A stretch of 39,915 bases of DNA from Actinomycetota bacterium. Its GTDB lineage: Bacteria; Actinomycetota; Actinomycetes; Mycobacteriales; Micromonosporaceae. A program made the translations under genes and the position numbers. Positions 25,628 to 34,179 of this stretch are shown piece after piece. Position 1 is the first letter of the stretch. Each line of letters opens with the position of its first letter. Location: the NCBI GenBank assembly GCA_005885555.1, contig VAWN01000045.1, positions 1 through 39,915 of the forward strand, read 5' to 3'. The notes below the pieces were generated by a model. That model had not been told where the DNA came from. It worked only from the letters and a program-made list of their open reading frames with translations, and ran no database searches.

Positions 25628-27607
25628 TCATCCGGGCGTTATGACGGCGAGGACCGCGCCGGATTCGACGCGGCTGCCGGTCGTTACCGGTACCTCGGCG
25701 AGGAGCCCGGCACCGGGGGCGTAGACCGGGTGCTCCAGCGTCATCGCCTCCAGCACCATGAGCAGGTCGCCGGCGTCGACGCGCTGCCCGGGTACCACGA
25801 GGATCCGGCTCACCGTCCCCGGTACCGGGGACATCAGCCGGCCTTCGGCTGGTGCCGGTACCGGTAGCGGGAAGCGGGCCAGCTCGGTCAGCGTCACTAG
25901 CCCCTCGGGACTGTCCACATAGGACACGTCGCCGACCCGGTGGACCGCGAAGTCCATCCGTACCCCGTTGACGTCCAGGCTCACCCGGTCCGGTTCGGCG
26001 CACACGACGGCAACGAGCGGCTGGTCCTCGATGTCGGCGGTACCGGACAGGCCCGGCGGCCGCACCGACCATGCGGCCAGCGCACCGGAGCGGTCGAAGC
26101 GGTACCCGACCTCGACCGGCCCGCTCGGCCCGTCGTACCCGACCATCTGCGGCAGTACCGCAACGTTGCGCCACCCGGACGGGAAGCGGCCGCGTCGGCC
26201 GGCAGCCGCCGCGAGCGCCGCGGCCAGGCACGACAGCTTCCCGGTGTCCATGCCGGAAACCAGCGGTACGAACACTTCCGGGTGCCGGTCGAGCACTCCG
26301 GTATCCGTTGCGCCACTGAGGAAAACGGGATGCCGCAGCATCCGCACGAGCAGGTCCCGGTTCGTGACGACGCCGTGGATCCGGGACCGCGCAAGGGTTC
26401 CGGCGAGCAGCCGCGCCGCCTCCACGCGCGAGGGCGCCCACGCGACGAGCTTGGCGAGCATCGGGTCGTAGTGCACGCCGACGACGCTGCCGTCCTCGAC
26501 CGCGGCGTCCAACCGCAGTCCGGGCTGGATCAGCGGACGGAACCCGATCGCCACCTCCGGCACCGCGAACCGGTGCAGCGTCCCCGTCGACGGCAGCCAG
26601 GCGTATGCCGGATCCTCGGCGTACAACCGGACCTCCATGCCGTGCCCGCGCATCGGCGGCGGGCCGGTCATCGGCAGCGGAGTGCCTTCTGCCACAAGCA
26701 GTTGCAGCCGCACCAGGTCCAGTCCGAACACGCACTCGGTCACCGCGTGGTCCACCGCCAGGCGCGGGCTCAGCTCCACGAAGTAGAACTCACCCGATGG
26801 GGTGAGGAGGAATTCGACGGTACCGGCGCCGGTGTGGCTCACCGCACGCGCGGCCGCCACGGCGGCGGCGCACAACTGCTCGCGCAGTGCCGGCGACACC
26901 GCGGGCGACGGGCTCTCCTCGATGATTTTCTGGTACCGGCGCTGGATCGAGCACTCCCGTTCGCCGAGCGGCAGTACCGTGCCGGACGCATCGGCGAGTA
27001 TCTGTACCTCAACGTGTCGAGCGCGGTCGATATAAGGCTCGGCGAACACGGTACCGTCGCCGAAGAACGCCGCGGACTCGCGGCGTGCGGCCGCGACGGC
27101 CTCGGCCAACCCCTCGGCGTCCCGGGCGATCCGCATCCCGCGCCCGCCGCGGCCGACCGCGGGCTTGACCAGAACCGGAAAGTCGACGATCCGTTCAATG
27201 TCCACATAGGACGGTAGGACCGGCACGCCGAGGTCGGCGGCCATCCGCTTCGCGGCGAGCTTGTCCCCGGTCAGCGCCAACACTTTCGGCTCCGGCCCGA
27301 CCCATCGCAGGCCCGCGTCCAGCACGGCCGCGGCGAAGTCCGGGCTCTCGGCCAGAAAACCACACCCCGGGTGTACCGCGTCCGCGCCGGCCTTGCGAGC
27401 GGCCGCCACCATGAGATCCCCGCGTAGGTACGTCGCACTCGGCGCGTTTCCCGGCAGGTGTACCGCGTAGTCCGCCTCGCGCACGTGTGGCGCCTGCGTG
27501 TCCGCATCCGAGTACACCGCAACGGTTTCCATGCCGATCGCCCGGCAGGTCGCGAAGATCCGGCGGGCCATCTCGCCCCGGTCGGCAACCAGCAGTCGCT
27601 TTATCAT
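25628..27607 (-). CDS. Divergent acyl-CoA carboxylase alpha subunit, biotinyl lysine replaced
   Basis: A 659-residue protein with the layout of acyl-CoA carboxylase alpha subunits: biotin carboxylase (1-445) and a C-terminal biotin carrier domain. Many landmarks are kept (Lys116, Lys148, His198/Glu200 in RHVEVQI, Lys227 in RRYQKIIEE, Glu265, Glu278, Arg282). The active-site block reads ELSPRLAVDHAVTE where the family has EMNPRLQVEHPVTE. In E. coli AccC numbering this is Asn290 to Ser, Gln294 to Ala and Glu296 to Asp. The carrier motif reads VLEAMTLEH: Thr623 (ACG, 25739-25741) replaces the biotinylated Lys of AMKM. The frame is otherwise intact. It is coupled by an ATGA overlap to the upstream beta-like gene. 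It may be inactive, act on free biotin, borrow another carrier, or have a new role. Confidence 0.88.
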   Translation of the reverse strand: MIKRLLVADRGEMARRIFATCRAIGMETVAVYSDADTQAPHVREADYAVHLPGNAPSATYLRGDLMVAAARKAGADAVHPGCGFLAESPDFAAAVLDAGLRWVGPEPKVLALTGDKLAAKRMAADLGVPVLPSYVDIERIVDFPVLVKPAVGRGGRGMRIARDAEGLAEAVAAARRESAAFFGDGTVFAEPYIDRARHVEVQILADASGTVLPLGERECSIQRRYQKIIEESPSPAVSPALREQLCAAAVAAARAVSHTGAGTVEFLLTPSGEFYFVELSPRLAVDHAVTECVFGLDLVRLQLLVAEGTPLPMTGPPPMRGHGMEVRLYAEDPAYAWLPSTGTLHRFAVPEVAIGFRPLIQPGLRLDAAVEDGSVVGVHYDPMLAKLVAWAPSRVEAARLLAGTLARSRIHGVVTNRDLLVRMLRHPVFLSGATDTGVLDRHPEVFVPLVSGMDTGKLSCLAAALAAAAGRRGRFPSGWRNVAVLPQMVGYDGPSGPVEVGYRFDRSGALAAWSVRPPGLSGTADIEDQPLVAVVCAEPDRVSLDVNGVRMDFAVHRVGDVSYVDSPEGLVTLTELARFPLPVPAPAEGRLMSPVPGTVSRILVVPGQRVDAGDLLMVLEAMTLEHPVYAPGAGLLAEVPVTTGSRVESGAVLAVITPG

Positions 27608-28749
27608 TGCAACCCTCCACTGTGGACGGCGGACAGCGCGATGCCCAGTGCGGTACGGGTGTCCCGCGGGTCGAGCACGCCGTCGTCGTGGAGCCGGCCG
27701 GAACGTTCCAGCGCCTGGGAATGCGGCCAGCGGAACACGAAGCGGGGCCGGTACGCCCGACCGGTGCCCGCGGCGAGTTCCACGCGCAGGTGTGGTACCG
27801 GCGACGTAGCGACCGCTTCAACCAACCGCGGATCGGTCGCGACGCCGTTGTCGAGGAATACCAACGGATTGCCAGCCCGGCGGACGAACTCGGCCGCCTT
27901 CACGGTCTCCGCCTCGCCGTACCGCATCATCGCGAGCACACCGACCGGGTACCCGTGCAGCTCGCCCCAACCGGCGACCAACCCGGCGCCGTGCCGCGGC
28001 TGGAACTCGTCGAGCTCGCTGCCGTCCAGGACCCGGGCGAGGATCTCCCGCGCGTCGGCGCTACCGAGGCCGAGCAGATCGTCGACCTCGTACCTCGGCG
28101 GCGTACCGGGCCCGCCCGGCGGCCTACCGGGCCCGCCGGGCTCCGGCCGGGCCGGCGCGACGCGGCGCACGCACAGCCGGGTGAGCCGGATCGCATCCCG
28201 CTCGTCCTCGGCGACGAAGTCCGCGGGACCGCCGCGTACCGCGATCGTGTAGTCGGCCAGCGTCGCCTGCTCGCCGTTTCCGAAGAGTACGGCGATGCGC
28301 GGCAGGGTACCGGCGCGCGCGAGGTCGCGGAGCACCTCCGGCGCTGTCGCGGTACCGGCGCCGTCGAGGAGCTGGATCAGCGGAAGCCGGTTCTCCGCCG
28401 CGATCTCGCCGATCCGGTGCGCCTTCTTCGCCGCGGCCGGCTCCGACGCTGCCCCGCTCGGCGGGTCGGTCGCAAGCAGTACACACTCGACGCCCTCGAC
28501 CCGGCCGATCCCGCCGACGATGCCGGCGCCCGGCCTGCTCTCGGTACCCCAGCCGGCGATCGGGCACAGCTCCAGGAACGGGGCGTCCCGGTCGAGCAGC
28601 AGCTCGACGCGCTCGTGGGCGACCGTCGGGTACCGTCCTCGCGCCGCCGCCACCGCCTCGTCGAGCTCGTCCAGCCGGGCCAGCAATGCCTGTCTGGTGT
28701 CCACATAGGACGGTGATCGGGGATCGACAGTTGTGCTCAGGGTGGGCAT
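27604..28749 (-). CDS. Compact, divergent acyl-CoA carboxyltransferase beta subunit
   Basis: A 381-residue protein similar end to end to methylcrotonyl/acyl-CoA carboxylase beta subunits (usually about 530). Recognisable blocks are STVDP-like LSTTVDPRSPSY at the start, ERVELLLDRDAPFLELCPIAG, GAGIVGGIGRVEGVECVLLA, GELHGYPVGVLAM, RAYRPRF and the end DDGVLDPRDTRTALGIALSA. Lost are the Lys/Arg-rich block after residue 38 and most of the glycine-rich oxyanion and CoA-binding loops (GSCTAGGAYVPA and the later GGSFGAGNYGMCG in relatives). Here these are GNGEQATLADY and LAAGTG. Residues 195-215 form a Pro/Gly-rich linker. ATG 28749 is chosen by family N-terminus, with GGAG six bases upstream; ATG 28779 is the longer option. 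It forms an operon with the alpha-like gene. Confidence 0.8.
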   Translation of the reverse strand: MPTLSTTVDPRSPSYVDTRQALLARLDELDEAVAAARGRYPTVAHERVELLLDRDAPFLELCPIAGWGTESRPGAGIVGGIGRVEGVECVLLATDPPSGAASEPAAAKKAHRIGEIAAENRLPLIQLLDGAGTATAPEVLRDLARAGTLPRIAVLFGNGEQATLADYTIAVRGGPADFVAEDERDAIRLTRLCVRRVAPARPEPGGPGRPPGGPGTPPRYEVDDLLGLGSADAREILARVLDGSELDEFQPRHGAGLVAGWGELHGYPVGVLAMMRYGEAETVKAAEFVRRAGNPLVFLDNGVATDPRLVEAVATSPVPHLRVELAAGTGRAYRPRFVFRWPHSQALERSGRLHDDGVLDPRDTRTALGIALSAVHSGGLQ

Positions 28750-28859
28750 CGGGCGCTCCAACCGGGTGTGCTCCGCCATCGCCACCTGGTAACGAGCGGC
28801 TCGCCCGCCGCGATACGTCCGGACGGCGGCGCGCCCGCGCGGCCTCACTCCCGCTCTCG

Positions 28860-28940
28860 CGCGTCGATCTTGGAGTTCTGTCGGGCGCAAATGGCAGCCA
28901 AACATCCCTAATCGGGCACCACAAGTCCAAGATCGACGCG
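28860..28940. repeat. 81-bp palindromic intergenic element
   Basis: Perfect 15-bp inverted ends, CGCGTCGATCTTGGA (28860-28874) and TCCAAGATCGACGCG (28926-28940), flank a partly self-complementary 51-bp centre that is less GC-rich than its surroundings. It lies in the gap between crp and the carboxylase genes. It resembles palindromic intergenic repeats I recall from Micromonosporaceae genomes, but I could not check this. No reading frame is present. Confidence 0.75.
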
Positions 28941-28965
28941 GTGCGCCGGGCGGGCGGGCGCGCGG

Positions 28966-29643
28966 TCAGACCCTGGCGCGCCGAGCCAGGCGTTCGGGAT
29001 CGAGGATGATCACACTCTTGCCGTCCAGCCGCAGCCATCCCCGCGAAGCGAAGTCGGCCAGCGCCTTGTTCACGGTCTCCCGCGACGCTCCCACGAGCTG
29101 GGCCAGCTCCTCCTGGGTCAGGTCATGCGTGACCCGCAGGACGCCACCTTCCCGGCTGCCGAACTTGCCGGCCATCTGGAGCAGGTTCTTCGCGACCCGG
29201 CCGGGCACGTCGGTGAAGATCAGGTCGGCCAGCGCATCGTTCGTCCGGCGCAGTCGCCGGGCCAGTACCCGCAGCAACTGCTCGGAGATCTCCGGCCGGT
29301 TGGTCAGCCACGGGCGCAGCGACTGCTTGCGCAGGCGCGCCAGGCGGGCGTCGGTGACGGCGGTCGCGGTGGCGGTGCGCGGACCCGGGTCGAACAGGGA
29401 CAACTCGCCGACCATGTCCGACGGACCCATCACCATGACGAGGTTCTGCCGCCCGTCAGCGGCCCGCCGGCCCAGCTTGATCTTTCCGGACAGGATGATG
29501 TACAGGCTGTCACCGGGCTCGCCTTCGTTGAAGATGACCTCGCCCTTTCGGACCTCGATCGTCTCCATGTCCTTGACCAGCGACTCCGCCGTGTCCGGAT
29601 CGACGCCCTGGAATATTCCGCTGCGCGCCAGTACCTCGTCCAT
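28966..29643 (-). CDS. crp: CRP/FNR-family cAMP receptor protein
   Basis: A 225-residue CRP closely matching M. tuberculosis Crp (Rv3676). The cyclic-nucleotide domain has [20 protein letters not shown] and the phosphate-binding cassette [15 protein letters not shown]. The C-helix [20 protein letters not shown] leads to a winged helix with [19 protein letters not shown] as recognition region. The start ATG 29643 gives the usual N-terminus [14 protein letters not shown], with GGAGG eight bases upstream. TAAACT (29681-29686, minus strand) is a likely -10 box, giving a leader of about 30 nt. The in-window adenylate cyclase could supply its ligand. Confidence 0.96.
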   Translation of the reverse strand: MDEVLARSGIFQGVDPDTAESLVKDMETIEVRKGEVIFNEGEPGDSLYIILSGKIKLGRRAADGRQNLVMVMGPSDMVGELSLFDPGPRTATATAVTDARLARLRKQSLRPWLTNRPEISEQLLRVLARRLRRTNDALADLIFTDVPGRVAKNLLQMAGKFGSREGGVLRVTHDLTQEELAQLVGASRETVNKALADFASRGWLRLDGKSVIILDPERLARRARV

Positions 29644-29729
29644 CTCGAGCACCTCCGCCTGCGCGTCGCCGCGCCACGTCAGTTTAGGCACACCAAACCC
29701 GCAGGAGGGCGCCCACCCCGCTGATACCC

Positions 29730-29748
29730 CGTTGGCGGCTCAGCCGCC
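29730..29748. repeat. 19-bp palindromic repeat, copy 2
   Basis: Identical to 15645-15663 (CGTTGGCGGCTCAGCCGCC, stem GGCGGC/GCCGCC). Here it lies between the divergent crp and CapA-like genes and is not at a gene end, so a simple terminator role does not explain both copies. Confidence 0.7.
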
Positions 29749-29865
29749 TGCCCGCGGTCGCCGGCAGCGGCAGCCGCGAATGATCCGCGCGTGCCCCCTC
29801 CGGCGGGCGGCCCTCTCGGGTACGGTCTGCTGGGACACCCCTCCACAACGCAGGACCTTGCTGAC

Positions 29866-31011
29866 ATGACCGTAGCCCGCGGTCGGCTGGCCTCCCTCGC
29901 CGCCGCACTCCTCGCCGGGCTGCTGGGGCTCGCCGCCTGCAGCAGCCAGGACGCGCCGCCGACCCCGGCGCCCGCCGCCGTGGGTTCCGCACAGCCACCG
30001 GTACCCGCACCCGCCGGCTCCTCCTCGGCACCCGCCGACCCGACCGCCCAGCTGACCCTCTCCGCCGTCGGTGACGTGATCATGGGCAATGCGCCGTCCG
30101 GGTTGCCACCCAACAACGGGCACGGGTTCTTCGACCCGGTCGCCGCGAGCCTGCACTCCGACCTGCAGATGGCCAACCTGGAGCAGCCGCTCACCAACGA
30201 CACCGGGGTCGGCAAGTGCGGCGCGGGATCGGCCGGCAAGAGCTGCTTCCAGTTCCGTTCGCCGCCGTCGTACGCCGGGATCCTCAAGGAGGCCGGGTTC
30301 GCCCTGGTGAACCTCGCGAACAACCACGCCTACGACTTCGGGCCGGCCGGGCACCAGCAGACCCGCAACGCGCTGGACGCCGCCGGGGTGAAGTACACCG
30401 GTCCGCCCGGCATGATCACGGTGGTCACCGTCAAGGGCATCCGGGTCGCGGTGCTCGGCTTCGCCCCGTACCCGTGGGCCAACGACCTGGTCAACATCCC
30501 GAAGGCGCAGGATCTGGTGCGGCAGGCCAGGTCCCAGGCCGACCTCGTGGTGATCCAGGTGCACATGGGCGGTGAGGGCGCCGACCACACCCACGTCAAG
30601 CCGGGTACCGAGCTGTTCTTCGGGGAGAACCGGGGCGACCCGATCGCGTTCAGCCACGCCGTCATCGACGCCGGTGCCGACATCGTCATCGGGCACAGCC
30701 CGCACGTACTGCGCGCGATGGAGTTCTACAAGGGCAAGCTGATCGCGTACAGCCTTGGCAACTTCGCCGGGTACCAGGCGCTGGGCACCGGCGGTGTGGT
30801 CGGCATCAGCGAGATCCTGCGGGTGACGTTGCGCGGGGACGGTACCTACGTGTCGGGCACCGTGGTACCGGCCCAGATGGTCGCCCCCGGCGTACCCCGC
30901 CTCGACCCGCGCAAGCAGGCGATCTCCCTGCTGTCCGGGTTGACCAGGGCGGACTTCCCGCAGACCGGTGCGCGGATCGGCGCCGACGGAGCTGTCACAC
31001 CCGCGTCGTAG
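29866..31011 (+). CDS. CapA-family lipoprotein (poly-gamma-glutamate synthesis-like)
   Basis: A 381-residue secreted protein. A signal peptide ends in the lipobox LGLAAC (Cys24), so it should be lipid-anchored outside the membrane. A Pro/Ala-rich spacer precedes the CapA metallophosphatase-like domain: [36 protein letters not shown] and [12 protein letters not shown], with the Asp/Asn/His residues that bind two metals. The role in capsule or poly-gamma-glutamate is by family only; no capBC genes are in the window. TACGGT (29821-29826) is a likely -10 box. Its stop codon overlaps the -10 box of nth. Confidence 0.92.
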   Translation: MTVARGRLASLAAALLAGLLGLAACSSQDAPPTPAPAAVGSAQPPVPAPAGSSSAPADPTAQLTLSAVGDVIMGNAPSGLPPNNGHGFFDPVAASLHSDLQMANLEQPLTNDTGVGKCGAGSAGKSCFQFRSPPSYAGILKEAGFALVNLANNHAYDFGPAGHQQTRNALDAAGVKYTGPPGMITVVTVKGIRVAVLGFAPYPWANDLVNIPKAQDLVRQARSQADLVVIQVHMGGEGADHTHVKPGTELFFGENRGDPIAFSHAVIDAGADIVIGHSPHVLRAMEFYKGKLIAYSLGNFAGYQALGTGGVVGISEILRVTLRGDGTYVSGTVVPAQMVAPGVPRLDPRKQAISLLSGLTRADFPQTGARIGADGAVTPAS

Positions 31012-31014
31012 GCT
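31009..31014 (+). promoter_or_regulatory. -10 box for leaderless nth, overlapping the capA stop
   Basis: TAGGCT fits TANNNT and ends seven bases before GTG 31022. Its first three bases are the stop codon of the upstream gene, so the promoter is embedded in the coding end. Confidence 0.5.
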
Positions 31015-31021
31015 CTCTGAC

Positions 31022-31756
31022 GTGGAGCACGAGACTGATCTGGCCCGCAAGCGCCGTGCCCGCCGGATGGCCAGGGCGCTCGCCGAGGCGCACCCCGACG
31101 CGCACTGCGAGCTCGACCACCGCAACGCGCTGGAGCTCGCGGTCGCGACGGTGCTGTCGGCGCAGACCACCGACGTGCGGGTCAACGAGGTCAGCCCCAA
31201 GCTGTTCGCGCGGTACCCGACGGCGGCCGACTACGCCTCCGCCGACCGGACCGAGCTGGAGGAGCTGCTCAAACCGACCGGCTTCTACCGCAACAAGACC
31301 GATTCGCTGATCAAGCTGGGCCAGGCGCTCGTCGACCGGTTCGGCGGCCAGGTGCCCAACCGGATGGAGGACCTGGACTCGCTGCCCGGCATCGGCCGCA
31401 AGACGGCCAACGTCATCCTTGGCAACGCGTTCGGGATACCCGGGCTCACCGTCGACACGCACTTCCAGCGGCTCGTCCACCGCTGGGCATGGACCGAGGA
31501 GACCGATCCGGTGAAGATCGAGTTCGCCGTCGGCAAGCTCGTCGAGAAGCGCGAATGGACCATGCTCTCGCACCGGATCATCTTCCACGGTCGCCGGGTG
31601 TGCCACGCCCGCAAGCCCGCTTGCGGTGCGTGCACGCTGGCCAGGTGGTGCCCTTCCTACGGGACCGGGCCGGTCGACCCGGTCGCCGCGGCGCGGCTGC
31701 TGAAAGGTCCGCGGGTGGCTGAGCTTGCCGAACTTGCGGGTGTACCGGCGCCGTGA
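31022..31756 (+). CDS. nth: Endonuclease III
   Basis: A DNA glycosylase/AP lyase of 244 residues for oxidised pyrimidines in base-excision repair. The helix-hairpin-helix [13 protein letters not shown] carries the catalytic Lys, and the catalytic Asp is in LTVDTHFQR. Four cysteines in [17 protein letters not shown] bind the [4Fe-4S] cluster. GTG 31022 gives the normal N-terminus; a longer frame would run into the upstream gene. The stop overlaps the thioredoxin-like gene (GTGA), and the order nth-thioredoxin-Nudix-marP is the same as Rv3674c-Rv3671c. Confidence 0.96.
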   Translation: MEHETDLARKRRARRMARALAEAHPDAHCELDHRNALELAVATVLSAQTTDVRVNEVSPKLFARYPTAADYASADRTELEELLKPTGFYRNKTDSLIKLGQALVDRFGGQVPNRMEDLDSLPGIGRKTANVILGNAFGIPGLTVDTHFQRLVHRWAWTEETDPVKIEFAVGKLVEKREWTMLSHRIIFHGRRVCHARKPACGACTLARWCPSYGTGPVDPVAAARLLKGPRVAELAELAGVPAP

Positions 31757-32319
31757 GGCTCCTCGCCATCGCCGTTGTACTGGCGTTGCTGGCCGGCTGC
31801 GCTCCGTCCACTGTGGACGCTTCGCCATCGTCACCGGCAGCTCGTTCCTGCCTGCCTCCGGCGCCCTCGGTCACAGCGGCGGCACCGAGCGGCACGGCAC
31901 CGGGACGGATACCCGACCTGACGCTGGACTGCTTCGAGGGCGGCGGTAAGGTCCGGCTCGCCGCGCTGCACCGGCCGGCGATCGTGAACCTGTGGGCCTC
32001 CTGGTGTGGACCGTGCCGCGTTGAACTGCCGGCATTCCAGCGGTACGCGTCGCAGGCCGGCGACCGGGTACTCGTCCTCGGCGTCGACACGGGCGACACC
32101 CGCGACGCGGGCGGCGGTCTGCTGCAGGACACCCGGGTCGCCTTTCCGACGCTCTTCGACGCGGGCGGCCGGCTGCTGTCCGGCGTCGGGCGCAGCGCGC
32201 TTCCGGTGACGCTGTTCGTCGACGCTGACGGCGGGCTGCGGTACATCTACAACGACAAGGCGCTCGACGAGCCGGCGATCGCGCGACTGGCCGGTACCCA
32301 CCTCGGGGTCGGCGCGTGA
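31753..32319 (+). CDS. TlpA/ResA-like thioredoxin-fold lipoprotein (Rv3673c-like)
   Basis: A 188-residue exported thiol-disulfide protein. Signal peptide with lipobox LLAGC, then a thioredoxin-fold domain from about residue 52: [11 protein letters not shown], the active site WCGPC in [13 protein letters not shown], and the cis-Pro in ALPVTLFVD. It probably reduces or exchanges disulfides outside the membrane, perhaps in MarP, which lies two genes downstream and has two Cys. The GTG start overlaps the nth stop, and its own stop overlaps the Nudix start, so all are coupled. Confidence 0.93.
   Translation: MRLLAIAVVLALLAGCAPSTVDASPSSPAARSCLPPAPSVTAAAPSGTAPGRIPDLTLDCFEGGGKVRLAALHRPAIVNLWASWCGPCRVELPAFQRYASQAGDRVLVLGVDTGDTRDAGGGLLQDTRVAFPTLFDAGGRLLSGVGRSALPVTLFVDADGGLRYIYNDKALDEPAIARLAGTHLGVGA
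31806..31818. repeat. GTCCAC-type 13-bp palindromic motif (perfect copy)
   Basis: GTCCACTGTGGAC, a 6-bp inverted repeat around one base. Related 13-mers occur at 25913-25925, 27200-27212 and 28699-28711 (all GTCCACATAGGAC), 27615-27627 (CTCCACTGTGGAC) and 35508-35520 (GTCCACAAAGGAC). All but the 27615 copy, which spans the coupled accD-accA junction, lie well within genes. Confidence 0.6.
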
Positions 32320-32966
32320 GTGACCGCCCCGAATGGTGGGAGCCGCTGCTGGAGCGGGTCAGCGGCGCGCGGCGGGACGACTTCACCCGGCTGCCGGTAC
32401 CCGATGAGGGTGGCCGGCCCAGCGCGGTGCTGATCCTGCTCGCGGACCAGGACGGCGCCGGCCCGGATGTGCTGCTGCTGCAGCGGGCCGCGGACATGCG
32501 CAACCACGCCGGTCAGCCGGCGTTTCCGGGGGGCGCGGCCGACCCGGGTGACGCCGACGCGCCGGCGACCGCGTTGCGGGAGGCGGCCGAGGAGGTCGGT
32601 CTCGACGCGGCCAGTGTCGAGGTGATGGCGCAGTTGCCACAGCTGTGGATACCGGTGAGCCGGTTCGTGGTGACTCCGGTGCTGGCGTGGTGGCGGGCGC
32701 CGCATCCGGTGGCGCCGATGCAGCCGGGCGAGGTGGCGCGGGTCGAACGGGTACCCGTGGCCGAGCTCGTCGATCCGGCGAACCGGGTCTGGGTGCGGCA
32801 TCCCAGTGGGTGGATCGGGCCGGCGTTCCGGGTGCGTTCGATGCTCGTGTGGGGCTTCACCGCGGCCATTCTCAGCGTGCTGCTGGAACTCGGTGACTGG
32901 GCCGTACCGTGGGAAGACGCGCCACAGCTTGATTTTCCCATCGCTGGCGACCGGCCCGTACCCTAG
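32316..32966 (+). CDS. Nudix hydrolase, CoA pyrophosphatase type (Rv3672c-like)
   Basis: A 216-residue Nudix protein. The UPF0035/CoAse motif LLLQRAADMRNHAGQPAFPG precedes the Nudix box GGAADPGDADAPATALREAA ending EEVGL, a pair that marks CoA diphosphatases (NudL-type). The expected reaction splits CoA into phosphopantetheine and 3',5'-ADP, with Mg or Mn. It starts at GTG 32316 in a four-base overlap with the lipoprotein gene. Its last codons contain the -10 box of marP. Confidence 0.93.
   Translation: MSDRPEWWEPLLERVSGARRDDFTRLPVPDEGGRPSAVLILLADQDGAGPDVLLLQRAADMRNHAGQPAFPGGAADPGDADAPATALREAAEEVGLDAASVEVMAQLPQLWIPVSRFVVTPVLAWWRAPHPVAPMQPGEVARVERVPVAELVDPANRVWVRHPSGWIGPAFRVRSMLVWGFTAAILSVLLELGDWAVPWEDAPQLDFPIAGDRPVP
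32959..32964 (+). promoter_or_regulatory. -10 box for leaderless marP
   Basis: TACCCT ends seven bases before GTG 32972, inside the end of the Nudix gene (its stop starts at 32964). MarP could thus be made from its own leaderless message besides the operon transcript. Confidence 0.5.
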
Positions 32967-32971
32967 GACGC

Positions 32972-34162
32972 GTGCATGGCAGCCTGATCGACCTCGTGCT
33001 GGTCCTGTTGGTGATCATTTTCGCGGTCAACGGGTACCGGCAGGGGTTTGTCATCGGTCTGCTGTCGTTCCTCGGCTTCTTCGGCGGCGCCGCGATCGGG
33101 CTCCAGCTGGGCCCGTTCTTCGCGAACTTCTTCACGTCCTCGCTCGCGCGCGTGTTCGTGTCGCTGGGCACGGTACTGGCGGTCGCCATCGCCGGGCAGG
33201 CGATGGCGAGCTGGCTCGGCGCGCGGATCCGTGCGTCGATCCGCAACCGGACCGGCCGGACCGTCGACGATATGCTCGGCGCGGTCGTATCGATGATCGC
33301 CGTACTGGTCGTCGCGTGGTTGGTGGCCGCACCGCTGGGTTCGTCGCCGATTCCGGGGCTGTCCCGTGCGATACGCAACAGCACGTTGCTGCACGGCATC
33401 AACGCGGTGATGCCCAGTCAGGCGAAGGGGTTGTCCGACGCGCTGCGCCACAGCGTCGACACGCGGGGCTTCCCGAACGTGTTCGGCGACCTCGACCCGA
33501 CGCAGGTGCGCCAGGTACCGCCGCCGGACACCGGGCTGGCCGCGTCGCCGGTGGTGTCGCGGGCGCGACGCTCGGTCGTGAAGGTACTCGGCACGGCGCC
33601 GTCCTGCTCCCGGAAGATCGAGGGTTCCGGGTTCGTCTACGCACCCGAGCACGTGATGACGAATGCCCATGTGGTCGCGGGTACCACGTCGATCACCGTC
33701 GAAGACGGCAACACCCGGCGCGCCGGACAGGTCGTCGTCTACGACTCCGAGAAGGATCTCGCGGTCATCTACGTACCCGGACTGCAGGCACCGCTCCTCA
33801 GGTTCGCCGCTTCGGCGGCGCGCACCGGTGACGACGCGATCGTCCTCGGGTACCCGCTGGACGGCCCGTTCGACGCCGAACCGGCCCGTATCCGCGACCA
33901 GGGACCGATCCGCGGTCCGAACATCTACGACTCCCGCAACGTGACCCGCGACATCTACACCTTGCGGGGTCTGGTGCGCAGCGGAAACTCGGGCGGGCCG
34001 CTGCTGGCCGCCGACGGTACCGTGCTCGGCGTCATCTTCGCCGCCGCGGCCGACGACCCGCAGACCGGGTTCGCGTTGACCGACAACGAGGCTGGTCCGA
34101 TCGTGCTGGCCGGGCGGGACGCGACCGACGCGGTCGGCACCGGCCGGTGTGCCGAAGGCTGA
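32972..34162 (+). CDS. marP: MarP-like membrane serine protease with CvpA domain
   Basis: A 396-residue protein with four N-terminal membrane segments (CvpA-like, residues 1-120) and a chymotrypsin-fold protease domain from about 180. Catalytic His in MTNAHVVAG, Asp in SEKDLAVIYV and Ser in RSGNSGGPLL are all present. Two Cys, in APSCSRK and in GRCAEG at the C-terminus, match the disulfide of M. tuberculosis MarP (Rv3671c), which controls activity. MarP is needed for acid resistance in mycobacteria and acts on cell-wall hydrolases. GTG 32972 is the only start that keeps the first TM. It ends the nth-marP run and is convergent with eccC. Confidence 0.93.
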   Translation: MHGSLIDLVLVLLVIIFAVNGYRQGFVIGLLSFLGFFGGAAIGLQLGPFFANFFTSSLARVFVSLGTVLAVAIAGQAMASWLGARIRASIRNRTGRTVDDMLGAVVSMIAVLVVAWLVAAPLGSSPIPGLSRAIRNSTLLHGINAVMPSQAKGLSDALRHSVDTRGFPNVFGDLDPTQVRQVPPPDTGLAASPVVSRARRSVVKVLGTAPSCSRKIEGSGFVYAPEHVMTNAHVVAGTTSITVEDGNTRRAGQVVVYDSEKDLAVIYVPGLQAPLLRFAASAARTGDDAIVLGYPLDGPFDAEPARIRDQGPIRGPNIYDSRNVTRDIYTLRGLVRSGNSGGPLLAADGTVLGVIFAAAADDPQTGFALTDNEAGPIVLAGRDATDAVGTGRCAEG

Positions 34163-34179
34163 GCGCTCGGTCCGTGCCC

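Noticed and set aside
29740-31200. 486-codon open frame opposite the CapA-like gene
   Set aside because: Composition shadow of a real lipoprotein gene; no motif, signal or ribosome site.
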